Assembly (NCBI GenBank): GCA_934249215.1
Contig: CAKQKN010000002.1
Location: 1-8,375 of the forward strand
Reading direction: 5' to 3'
DNA: 8,375 bases
From: an uncultured Clostridia bacterium
GTDB lineage: Bacteria > Bacillota > Clostridia > Christensenellales > Borkfalkiaceae
The translations under genes and the position numbers were made by a program. Shown piece by piece: positions 1 to 6,154 of the stretch. How positions within the stretch are numbered: the first letter of the stretch is position 1; each line of letters opens with the position of its first letter. Under the pieces are notes generated by a model, which saw only the letters and a list, made by a program, of their open reading frames with translations, was not told the origin of the DNA and did not search any database.

Positions 1-463
1 CTGTAGGACCTGTCGGACCAGTTGGACCCGTAGGACCTGTCGGCCCGATTGCGCCAACCGCTCCCGTTTCGCCGGTTGCTCCCGTAGGACCCGTCGGCCC
101 GATTGCGCCGACTGCTCCGGTTTCACCCGTTGCACCCGTAGGACCTGTCGGCCCGGTTGCGCCAACCGCTCCCGTTTCGCCGGTTGCTCCCGTAGGGCCC
201 GTCGGACCGATTGCGCCTTGCAATCCGATAGGACCTTGCGGCCCGATGGGACCTTGAGCGCCTTGCGGCCCCGTTGCACCGGTTGCGCCTGTCGGTCCCG
301 TAGTTCCTGACGACGGACCGGTAGGACCCGTAGGGCCTGTCGCTCCGCGAGGACCGGTCGGCCCGCGAGTGACGTTACCGTAACGATTTCCGCAAGTTCT
401 GTTGCATTGCCCGCGATTATCGTAATCGCAGCCGAATATCAATTTATAAAAATCGTCGAACAT
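1..463 (-). CDS. Collagen-like Gly-X-Y repeat surface protein, N-terminal part
   Basis: The frame opens at ATG 463-461 behind a good Shine-Dalgarno (AGGAG, 470-474, 6-base spacing) and runs off the left edge, so 154 codons are visible and the C-terminus is missing. Residues 1-33 are a non-collagen head with three cysteines (C12, C20, C24). From G34 on, 40 consecutive Gly-X-Y triplets are seen, broken only by one extra serine at residue 52. The triplets are mostly GPT, GAT, GAI, GET and GAV, so threonine dominates the Y position and charged residues are few. Bacterial collagen-like proteins of this type (BclA family) form triple-helical filaments on the exosporium or cell surface and carry O-glycans on GPT threonines. 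No signal peptide is visible, which fits a spore-layer protein made in the mother cell rather than a secreted one. The divergent neighbour is a glycosyltransferase. Spore location is inferred; the collagen-like nature is plain. Confidence 0.9.
   Translation of the reverse strand, partial: MFDDFYKLIFGCDYDNRGQCNRTCGNRYGNVTRGPTGPRGATGPTGPTGPSSGTTGPTGATGATGPQGAQGPIGPQGPIGLQGAIGPTGPTGATGETGAVGATGPTGPTGATGETGAVGAIGPTGPTGATGETGAVGAIGPTGPTGPTGPTGPT
56..217 (-). repeat. Three tandem 54-bp repeats inside the collagen-like gene
   Basis: Units lie at 56-109, 110-163 and 164-217. Each encodes 18 residues, of the pattern GAxGPTGPTGATGETGAV. Units 1 and 3 differ at only about two bases, while unit 2 differs from both at several mostly synonymous sites. 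This suggests a former 108-bp higher-order duplication or gene conversion. Such arrays commonly vary in copy number between strains. Confidence 0.9.
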
Positions 464-610
464 ATAATACTCCTGACTAAAGATAAATTTTAAAGCCGTT
501 CAATGTCAGTATATGAAATCGAAGAAAAACGCGTTCACTTATTTACGTTGCTTTGCGTAAAATATCTTTGATAACGGATTGCGAACCGGCGTCTTTCGGA
601 GTATAAAAAA
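464..610. promoter_or_regulatory. Divergent intergenic region, collagen-like gene / glycosyltransferase
   Basis: This 147-bp gap must hold both promoters, yet I find no convincing sigma-A pair for either gene. On the minus strand CATATACT (508-515, about 45 bases before the collagen ATG) fits a sigma-E-type -10 (CATANANT), but no matching -35 is clear. On the plus side an inverted repeat with arms TTTACG (542-547) and CGTAAA (556-561) could be an operator. The absence of sigma-A boxes would suit sporulation control, but this is weak evidence. Confidence 0.3.
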
Positions 611-1660
611 ATGTCTACTTTATCTTTATGTATGATAGTCAGAAACGAAGAAAAGGTAATTGAAAGATGCCTTAATTCGGTCATAGGTATTTTTGACGAA
701 ATAATCATCGTCGATACGGGCAGCTCGGACAAAACGAAGGCGTTATGTCGGAAATTTACCGATAAGGTTTACGATTTTGAATGGATTGACGATTTTTCAG
801 CGGCGAGAAACTATGCGTTCAAAATGGCTTCGTCCGAATATCTTTTCTGGCTCGATGCCGACGACGTGATCGAAGAAAAAGACGCCGCAAAAATTACGGA
901 ACTGAAAAAAACTTTGTGGGGATACGACACGTACATGCTAAAATACGTTGCGGCTGAAAACTCGGCGGGCGAGAGTATATTTGAGTTTTACAGGGAGCGT
1001 ATAGTCCGCAATTGCATAAACGCGCGATTCAGAGGGTTTGTTCACGAGTGCATATGTCCGTTCGGCAGAATAACGTACGAAGATATTTCTGTCCGGCACA
1101 GGAAAGTAGGCGTATCCGACCCCGAGCGCAACCTGAACATATATTTGAAAAAGCAGAAAGACGGAGTACCGTTTGATGCAAGAAACGTCTACTATTTCGC
1201 GAAAGAATATTTTTATCTCGGACGATACGAGGAATGCGCCGCTAAACTCAAACAATTTCTGGTGCAAAAAAATAAGAATATCGCCGACGTAAAAGACGCG
1301 CTGATAACGCTCTATAAATGCGACGGACAAAAGGGGATAGGCTCGCCGGATTACCTTTTTGCCGTACTGAAAGAAGTCGGAGGCGATGCGGAAACACTGA
1401 CGCTGCTCGGCGATTATTACAGATCGATAAAGGATACCGTAAAAGCCGAACTATACTATAAATTCGCTCTTTGCGTCGACGAGAAAAACGCCGTCGGTTT
1501 CGTGAATAGATCATATTATTACCTCTATCCGATTCTCGATCTCGTTTCGCTGTACTATGAAAACGGCGAGATGGAAAAGGCCGCCGAATTCCATAAATTG
1601 TCCGCAAAAAAATATCCGACTGACGAAAGGGTAATCGCAAACGCCCGTTTTTTTAAATAG
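611..1660 (+). CDS. GT-A family 2 glycosyltransferase with C-terminal TPR-like repeats
   Basis: A 349-residue protein. The start at 611 is supported by GGAG at 598-601 with 9-base spacing, and the glycosyltransferase fold begins at residue 4. The N-terminal GT-A domain (about 1-160) shows the family opening LSLCMIVRNEE (4-14), the nucleotide-sugar segment IVDTGSSD (33-40), SAARN (63-67) and the metal-binding DADD (82-85). RGFVHE (141-146) matches a conserved late motif of this subgroup. Helical TPR-like pairs follow at roughly 192-222, 258-291 and 307-337. No membrane segment is seen, so it is probably cytoplasmic. Proteins of this build include SunS-like and SgtA-like enzymes that glycosylate peptides or spore proteins. 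The head-to-head collagen-like gene makes that protein a natural acceptor, which is inference. It ends with tandem stops TAG TAA, followed by its own terminator. Donor sugar and acceptor cannot be read from sequence. Confidence 0.9.
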   Translation: MSTLSLCMIVRNEEKVIERCLNSVIGIFDEIIIVDTGSSDKTKALCRKFTDKVYDFEWIDDFSAARNYAFKMASSEYLFWLDADDVIEEKDAAKITELKKTLWGYDTYMLKYVAAENSAGESIFEFYRERIVRNCINARFRGFVHECICPFGRITYEDISVRHRKVGVSDPERNLNIYLKKQKDGVPFDARNVYYFAKEYFYLGRYEECAAKLKQFLVQKNKNIADVKDALITLYKCDGQKGIGSPDYLFAVLKEVGGDAETLTLLGDYYRSIKDTVKAELYYKFALCVDEKNAVGFVNRSYYYLYPILDLVSLYYENGEMEKAAEFHKLSAKKYPTDERVIANARFFK

Positions 1661-1680
1661 TAAGCGACTTTTAAATAGTA
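1651..1680 (+). repeat. 12-bp direct repeat spanning the glycosyltransferase stop
   Basis: TTTTAAATAGTA occurs at 1651-1662 and again at 1669-1680, starts 18 bases apart. The first copy contains the gene's TAG stop and the beginning of the in-frame TAA that follows. It looks like a small local duplication; no function is evident. Confidence 0.6.
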
Positions 1681-1723
1681 TGAGATCTCTTGCCGACGAA
1701 ATGTCGCCGTAACGCAATCTTAT

Positions 1724-1758
1724 GCGCGCCGTAAGCCAATCTTTTTCGGCGCGTTTTT
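1724..1758 (+). terminator. Rho-independent terminator of the glycosyltransferase gene
   Basis: A perfect 7-bp GC stem is formed by CGCGCCG (1725-1731) and CGGCGCG (1747-1753), with a 15-base loop, followed by TTTTT at 1754-1758. It lies about 65 bases after the stop codon and upstream of the htpG promoter, isolating the two transcripts. Confidence 0.85.
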
Positions 1759-1768
1759 CATTTATTTT

Positions 1769-1786
1769 AAAAAAAGTACTTTTTTT
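1769..1786. repeat. Perfect A7-GTAC-T7 palindrome upstream of htpG promoter
   Basis: Seven A, GTAC, seven T form an 18-bp perfect palindrome that ends 12 bases before the htpG -35 box. It could be intrinsically bent DNA or an UP-like AT-rich element helping RNA polymerase. It lacks a GC stem, so it is not a normal terminator. Confidence 0.6.
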
Positions 1787-1798
1787 ATCTCAAACCTC

Positions 1799-1827
1799 TT
1801 GACAAAAAACAAATTCGGATATAAAAT
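1799..1827 (+). promoter_or_regulatory. Sigma-A-type promoter of htpG
   Basis: TTGACA (1799-1804), a 17-bp spacer, and TAAAAT (1822-1827): a perfect -35 and a five-of-six -10. The predicted start of transcription is near 1834, about 75 bases before the htpG ATG and inside the CIRCE operator. Confidence 0.85.
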
Positions 1828-1828
1828 A

Positions 1829-1855
1829 TTAGCAATCAACAAGCAAGAGTGCTAA
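1829..1855. promoter_or_regulatory. CIRCE operator (HrcA site) controlling htpG
   Basis: TTAGCAATC (1829-1837), 9 bases, GAGTGCTAA (1847-1855). This is the CIRCE inverted repeat TTAGCACTC-N9-GAGTGCTAA with a single mismatch in the left arm. It starts 2 bp after the -10 box and covers the predicted transcription start, the expected place for repression by HrcA at normal temperature. A further half-site GAGTGCAAA lies at 1870-1878, without a partner arm at the right distance. Confidence 0.92.
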
Positions 1856-1908
1856 CAGTGTATAACTGTGAGTGCAAATGCAAAAAATAAAAAGCGAGGC
1901 GAAAATAA

Positions 1909-3780
1909 ATGAAAAAATTTAAAGCTGAATCGAAAAAAGTTCTGGATCTGATGATCAACTCCATATATACGAATAAAGAGATATTTTTGCGCGAACTCCT
2001 TTCAAACGCGAGCGACGCTATCGATAAACTCTATTTCAAGAGTTTACAACTCGGCAACACGGGGTTGACCCGTGCCGATTTTCATATCGACATCAAGGTC
2101 GATCGCGAGAACAGGCTTTTAACGATAAGCGACAACGGTATCGGTCTGACGGAGGACGAGCTTGAGAACAACCTCGGCGTAATCGCGAGAAGCGGTTCGT
2201 TCGATTTTAAGCACGACGAATCGAAGAAAGACGAACTGAAGGCCGACGACATAAATATAATCGGGCAGTTCGGCGTCGGGTTTTATTCGGCGTTTATGGT
2301 GAGCGACAAAGTCGAAGTCGTGTCCAAAGCGTACGGTGCGGACAAGGCATATAAATGGTCGAGCAACGGTGCCGACGGTTACGAAATTACCGAAACGGAA
2401 AAGGAATCCTTCGGAACGGACGTCATCCTTCATATCAAACCGGACGATGAAAACGAGGACTATTGCAAATATCTCGAGGAGTATTCTCTCCGTCAACTCG
2501 TCAAAAAATACAGCAACTACATTTCTTATCCGATAAGAATGAACTGCACGAAATACGATTACGACGTACCCGAGGGCGAAGAACCGAAAAAAACCGAAGC
2601 GGTCGAAACGCTCAACAGTATGGTTCCTCTTTGGAAAAAGAGCAAAAAGGACGTAACGAAAGAGGAATACGATTCTTTTTATAAGGAAATGTTCTTTGAT
2701 ACGGAAGCACCTTTGCGCACGTTGCATTTCTCGATGGAGGGTGCCGTCGATTTCAAAGCGTTGCTTTTCATTCCCGCAAAAGCGCCGTATAATTTCTACA
2801 CGAGAGATTATGAAAAAGGTCTGAAACTGTATACGAACGGAGTTCTGATTACCGATAACTGCAAAGATCTGATTCCCGACTATTTCGGATTTGTCCGCGG
2901 CGTTATCGACACCGACGTTCAGTTGAACCTTTCGAGAGAAACCGTCCAACAGTCGCGCAGTCTTAAAGCGATAGCGGGTTCCGTGGAAAAGAAAATCAAG
3001 CAGGAACTCGAAAACATGCTTGCCGAATCGAGAAGCGAATACGAGGAATTCTTCAAAAATTTCGGGTTGCAACTCAAATTCGGAATTTACCAGAATTTCG
3101 GAATGAACAAAGCGCTTCTTCAGGATCTGTTGCTTTTCAAATCCGTTAAAAACGACAAATACGTTACTTTGAAAGAGTACGTTTCGGCAATGCCCGAAGA
3201 CCAGAAATACATTTATTACGCAACCGGTAAATCGGTCGATTCGATCAAGATGATGCCGCAACTCGACAAAATCACCGAAAAAGGGTTCGATGTGTTGTGT
3301 ATGACCGACGACGTCGACGAGTTCACAGTCAAATCGATAAACGATTACGATAGCAAGCAGTTCAGGAGCATATCTGGCGGAGATCTCGGCATAGACGATG
3401 ATTCCGCGGAAGACGAATATAAAGAACTTGCCGATTTCATGAAAGAAACGCTCGGCGATAAAGTCGAAAAGGTTCGCATATCGACGAGAATCAAGAATCA
3501 CCCCGTATGCTTTACGGTAGAGGGGGACGTTTCTCTCGAAATGGAGAAAGTTCTCAATTCCATGCCTAATGCCAACGGTCAGATAAAAGCCAAAAAAGTT
3601 CTCGAGGTTAATTCGCAGAGCGAGGTTCTCAAAAAACTTAACGGACTTTTCGAGACGGACAAAGAAGAAGCGAAAGAATTGACGGTAATTCTTTATAAGC
3701 TCGCTTGCATAATCGAGGGAATGCCTATCGACAATCCCACCGAGTTGACCGATTCCGTTTGTAAGTTCATCGCAAAATAA
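1909..3780 (+). CDS. htpG: Molecular chaperone HtpG (bacterial Hsp90)
   Basis: A 623-residue ATP-dependent cytoplasmic chaperone, essentially the length of E. coli HtpG. The start is ATG 1909 with GAGG at 1896-1899. The N-terminal GHKL ATPase domain is intact: E29 and N33 in LRELLSNASDA, D75 in the DNGIGL loop, the ATP lid GQFGVGFYS (119-127) and GTDVILHIK (169-177). In the middle domain NFYTRDYEKGLKLYTNGV (295-312) and FVRGVIDTD (328-336) are typical, and R343 in QLNLSRE is the catalytic arginine that contacts ATP. The C-terminal dimerisation domain is complete, without the MEEVD tail, as expected in bacteria. It is a single-gene transcript with its own promoter and a CIRCE operator, so it is probably heat-induced through HrcA. 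In B. subtilis htpG is not in the CIRCE regulon, so control here differs from that model. It stops 88 bases before the convergent lysC stop. Confidence 0.98.
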   Translation: MKKFKAESKKVLDLMINSIYTNKEIFLRELLSNASDAIDKLYFKSLQLGNTGLTRADFHIDIKVDRENRLLTISDNGIGLTEDELENNLGVIARSGSFDFKHDESKKDELKADDINIIGQFGVGFYSAFMVSDKVEVVSKAYGADKAYKWSSNGADGYEITETEKESFGTDVILHIKPDDENEDYCKYLEEYSLRQLVKKYSNYISYPIRMNCTKYDYDVPEGEEPKKTEAVETLNSMVPLWKKSKKDVTKEEYDSFYKEMFFDTEAPLRTLHFSMEGAVDFKALLFIPAKAPYNFYTRDYEKGLKLYTNGVLITDNCKDLIPDYFGFVRGVIDTDVQLNLSRETVQQSRSLKAIAGSVEKKIKQELENMLAESRSEYEEFFKNFGLQLKFGIYQNFGMNKALLQDLLLFKSVKNDKYVTLKEYVSAMPEDQKYIYYATGKSVDSIKMMPQLDKITEKGFDVLCMTDDVDEFTVKSINDYDSKQFRSISGGDLGIDDDSAEDEYKELADFMKETLGDKVEKVRISTRIKNHPVCFTVEGDVSLEMEKVLNSMPNANGQIKAKKVLEVNSQSEVLKKLNGLFETDKEEAKELTVILYKLACIIEGMPIDNPTELTDSVCKFIAK

Positions 3781-3794
3781 ATCAAAATAATTGT

Positions 3795-3875
3795 CGGCTT
3801 GTCTTTCGGGCGAGCCGCTCGGATAGAAGAAACCGCCGCATTCGTTATCGGGTGCGACGGTTCTTTTCTTATTTT
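3795..3875. terminator. Bidirectional terminator region between htpG and lysC
   Basis: The main hairpin pairs AACCGCCGCA (3831-3840) with TGCGACGGTT (3853-3862): 10 bp with one C-A mismatch and a 12-base loop. A T-rich tail follows on the plus strand (TTCTTTTCTTATTTT from 3861) and a weaker T-rich tail on the minus strand. A second, smaller hairpin (CGGCT 3795-3799 with AGCCG 3813-3817) lies closer to the htpG stop and could add to termination of lysC on the minus strand. The plus-strand tail overlaps the end of lysC. Confidence 0.75.
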
Positions 3876-5068
3876 CGAGGGATGAAACGTTCAGCCTTTT
3901 TTTTGATTTCGTCAAGCGATGAAGAATAATATTTCCTTTCTTTACGGAAATGGGAAAATCTTCGCGACCTCATCACGGTGAGGGCGTTCGTTCTTGAAAC
4001 GGTACAACCGACTCCGACTTTTTCAAGCGTTTCATAAACGCGTGAAGCGTAAGATTTTACGATTAAAACGACTTTTTTGCGTTCCGCGTAATAATCGCAA
4101 ATTACGATTTTGTCTAACATAAAATATTCTAAAATATAATATATAATGCTGATTTTTTCACGATAATGCGAAATGGCGATTTCAATTTTTAAAAGATCTT
4201 TGTCGATGAGAAAGGCTTTGATTCTCTCGTTTTTGCCGCTGTCCGTAACGACAGTCTTTTCTCCGTTTGCGTTAAAAGAATCGAGTATCACGAGTTTAAT
4301 ATTTTTGTCCGCAACGTACGGAATCGCTTCGTAAAAAAACACGTTTGCGCCGTGCGTTGCCATTTTATATAATTGCGAATAACTCATCGTTCCGATCGTT
4401 TCTTTTGCCTTGAATATTCCGGGCGGGGCGGTATATACGCCTTCAACGTCGGTATAGTCGTAAAAGATTTCCGCTTTCGTCGCGGCGGCCAGCACGGCGG
4501 CCGTCGAATCTCCGCCGCCGCGCGGAAAAAGTTTGATTTCTCCGTTTTTGTCCGTTCCGTAAAAACCGCAGGTAACGAATATATCGGCGGGTATTTTTTT
4601 AACTTTGTCGGAAATGAGCGGAATGTCGGCTTTCCCGTTTTTATCGAAATAAATCAAATTCATCGGATCGACGAAATCGATTTTCGAATAATCGCAGAAC
4701 AGCAGACAGGTATAGTATTCTCCTCGGCTGACGATATATTCGAAATCGGCGCGTGAAAACGTAATCAGTTTATCGTAAAACAGAAAAAACTTCCTATAAA
4801 AATCACAGGTTGCGTTGAGGTCGTCGGCTATGGAAATAAATTTTTCATAAACGATTTTTGCCTTTTTCAATGCTCCGCAAAAATCGCCGTTTTTTACCGC
4901 CAGACAATAATCGATCAATATATCGGTTATTTTTTCGTCCGACGAACTGCATTTTCCGATTGCCGAAAGAACGACGACGGCTTTTTCTTCGCGTCGCACG
5001 ATATCGGCGGCTCGTTTGAAAGATTCAGCCGAAGCGAGCGAACTTCCTCCGAATTTAATTACGTTCAT
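3869..5068 (-). CDS. lysC: Aspartate kinase with shortened, divergent ACT region
   Basis: A 399-residue protein that phosphorylates aspartate, the first step to lysine, threonine, methionine and diaminopimelate. The amino-acid kinase domain is clear: KFGGSS (5-10), VLSAIGKCSS (33-42), SRGEYY (114-119), FPRGGGDST (181-189, where most family members read GRGGSDT) and YTDVEGVYT (205-213), then THGANVFFYEAI (238-249). After about residue 281 the tail should hold two ACT domains of about 140 residues together. Here only 118 remain, with one ACT-like segment (about 285-338) and a reduced remainder, and the usual second-ACT glycine-rich and STSE-type motifs are not recognisable. Lysine/threonine feedback may therefore be altered. 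The ATG lies 2 bases after the asd stop, and the only strong purine run, GAGG at 5085-5088, is too distant, so translation is probably coupled to asd. The catalytic assignment is firm; the allosteric statement is inference. Confidence 0.95.
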   Translation of the reverse strand: MNVIKFGGSSLASAESFKRAADIVRREEKAVVVLSAIGKCSSSDEKITDILIDYCLAVKNGDFCGALKKAKIVYEKFISIADDLNATCDFYRKFFLFYDKLITFSRADFEYIVSRGEYYTCLLFCDYSKIDFVDPMNLIYFDKNGKADIPLISDKVKKIPADIFVTCGFYGTDKNGEIKLFPRGGGDSTAAVLAAATKAEIFYDYTDVEGVYTAPPGIFKAKETIGTMSYSQLYKMATHGANVFFYEAIPYVADKNIKLVILDSFNANGEKTVVTDSGKNERIKAFLIDKDLLKIEIAISHYREKISIIYYILEYFMLDKIVICDYYAERKKVVLIVKSYASRVYETLEKVGVGCTVSRTNALTVMRSRRFSHFRKERKYYSSSLDEIKKKAERFIPRK

Positions 5069-5070
5069 AT

Positions 5071-6045
5071 TCAGACTCTGTCCGCCTCGATCAGTCGTTG
5101 CATAATTCTCACCACGTTATACGCGGCGCCTCTCCTTAGATTGTCGGAAAGCGCGTAAAAAACGAGTGCGTTTTCCTCGGCTGCGTCCCGCCTTATTCTT
5201 CCGACGTAAACGTCGTTCGACGCCGCGCCTTCCGTCGCCACGGGGTAGACGTGATTATCGAGATCGTCTTTCAGCACGACGCCTTCGCTTTCGGCAAATC
5301 CTTTTCTGACGTCGTCGAGCTCGAACGGCGACGCGAGAACGGCGGAAACCGTGACTGCATGGCAGTTTCTGACCGGAACGCGCACGCAAGTTGCGCTGAC
5401 GGGGATTTTTTCTCCGAGAATTTTCGTAATTTCGTCGCGCATTTTGTTTTCTTCCGTAGTATATCCGTTTGCGGCGGGCTTTCCGACGCACGGAATGCAC
5501 GTTTTTCGGATATCGTATGCGTAAACTCCGTCGTTATTGCCGTAAAGCGCCTCGATTCCGCTTTTTCCGCTTCCGGAAACCGATTGATACGTAAAAAAAC
5601 GAAGTCGCTTTAATCCGTATCTTTTCTTGAGAAAAAAAACGGGTAGTGCGCAGATCGCCGTCGAACAATTCGGGTTTGCGATAAGATTGCCGCCGCCGAT
5701 CGACTCGAAGTTGATTTCGGGAATAACGAGCGGCACGTTTTCGTCGGCTCTGAACGCCGAGGAGTTATCGATGACAAACGCGCTCGTCTTTCGCGCTGCC
5801 GGGACGTATTTTTCGGAAACGTCGACGTCGGTCGCAAAAACGGTGAAATCGGATTCGGGGAGCGATCCGGTTAGTTTTTCGGTGCGAAGAATCTCATCTT
5901 TGAAAGCGATGCTCTTTCCGTTGCTTGATGCGCTTGCGAATAATCTCAGTTTGCCGACGGGAAATCGTTCTTCGGCAAGAACGTTCAGAAAAGTTTGTCC
6001 GACCGTCCCGGTTGCTCCGACAAGGTTTATATCGTATTTTCTCAT
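5071..6045 (-). CDS. asd: Aspartate-semialdehyde dehydrogenase
   Basis: A 324-residue NADPH-dependent enzyme that reduces aspartyl phosphate, the LysC product, to aspartate semialdehyde. The Rossmann motif GATGTVG (10-16) sits right at the N-terminus, which fixes the start at ATG 6045. The catalytic cysteine is C127 in NPNCST. YQSVSGSG (153-160) supplies Q154. ENKM (199-202) and RVPVRNCH (222-229) provide the substrate arginine R222 and the acid/base H229, with the standard R-to-H spacing of seven. DNLRRGAA (301-308) is the conserved C-terminal motif. Length is normal for the Gram-positive type. The gene is followed at 2 bases by lysC, forming a bicistron. Its start region is odd: no good Shine-Dalgarno exists except GGCGG inside a hairpin arm, and a U6 tract directly touches the AUG. 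Confidence 0.97.
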   Translation of the reverse strand: MRKYDINLVGATGTVGQTFLNVLAEERFPVGKLRLFASASSNGKSIAFKDEILRTEKLTGSLPESDFTVFATDVDVSEKYVPAARKTSAFVIDNSSAFRADENVPLVIPEINFESIGGGNLIANPNCSTAICALPVFFLKKRYGLKRLRFFTYQSVSGSGKSGIEALYGNNDGVYAYDIRKTCIPCVGKPAANGYTTEENKMRDEITKILGEKIPVSATCVRVPVRNCHAVTVSAVLASPFELDDVRKGFAESEGVVLKDDLDNHVYPVATEGAASNDVYVGRIRRDAAEENALVFYALSDNLRRGAAYNVVRIMQRLIEADRV

Positions 6046-6084
6046 AAAAAAGCCGCCGATACATTAGTATATGCATCGGCGGTT
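6046..6084 (-). terminator. asd: Hairpin plus U6 tract abutting the asd start codon: terminator or attenuator
   Basis: On the minus strand ATCGGCGG (6060-6053) and its partner CCGCCGAT (6082-6075) form a perfect 8-bp stem, extendable by a G-U and an A-T pair to 6084/6051, with a 14-base loop. Six T follow at 6051-6046, immediately before ATG 6045. It has all parts of a rho-independent terminator for the PheB-like gene, but it also sequesters the only purine-rich candidate ribosome site of asd (GGCGG). TATACT in the loop (6071-6066) is a possible -10 box for an asd promoter, although no -35 is visible. Either attenuation or start-codon occlusion is plausible. Confidence 0.7.
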
Positions 6085-6154
6085 ATGTTTGATATGTATG
6101 CGATTCTTCGAATGCGATTATGTTTGCGCTCTTCACGTACTGAATCTGATTGAG
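6083..6154 (-). other. In-frame continuation of the PheB-like gene beyond an amber codon
   Basis: Past the TAG at 6155-6157 the same frame stays open for 23 codons and stops at TAA 6085-6083. The segment begins LNQIQYVKSANIIAFEE. This reads like the final helix and strand of an ACT domain (hydrophobic spacing, then VKSANIIAFE), which the protein otherwise lacks. It would bring the protein from 126 to about 150 residues, the usual size of the family. The TAA overlaps the base of the following terminator stem, which is the expected position of a gene end. Short direct repeats here (such as ATGCGATT at 6098-6105 and 6112-6119 on the plus strand) fall within this reading frame. Confidence 0.7.

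Noticed and set aside
1..217. CRISPR array or satellite in the repetitive left end
   Set aside because: The repeats are in-frame Gly-X-Y codons with no spacers between them.
542..575. Sigma-A promoter for the glycosyltransferase (TTGCTT ... GATAAC)
   Set aside because: Only three and four of six consensus bases match, and the spacing is not optimal; not reliable.
2119..3915. A 598-codon open frame antisense to htpG
   Set aside because: It mirrors a strongly conserved Hsp90 gene, has no domain-like sequence, and its openness follows from htpG codon use (few codons that read as stops on the other strand).
3869..4080. Frameshift explaining the short ACT tail of LysC
   Set aside because: An alternative frame in the tail meets stops quickly and gives no recognisable ACT sequence, so a genuine short tail is more likely.
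6046..6154. Lysine riboswitch or T-box upstream of asd-lysC
   Set aside because: The gap is only 109 bases, most of it reads as the PheB-like tail, and I see no riboswitch or T-box consensus.
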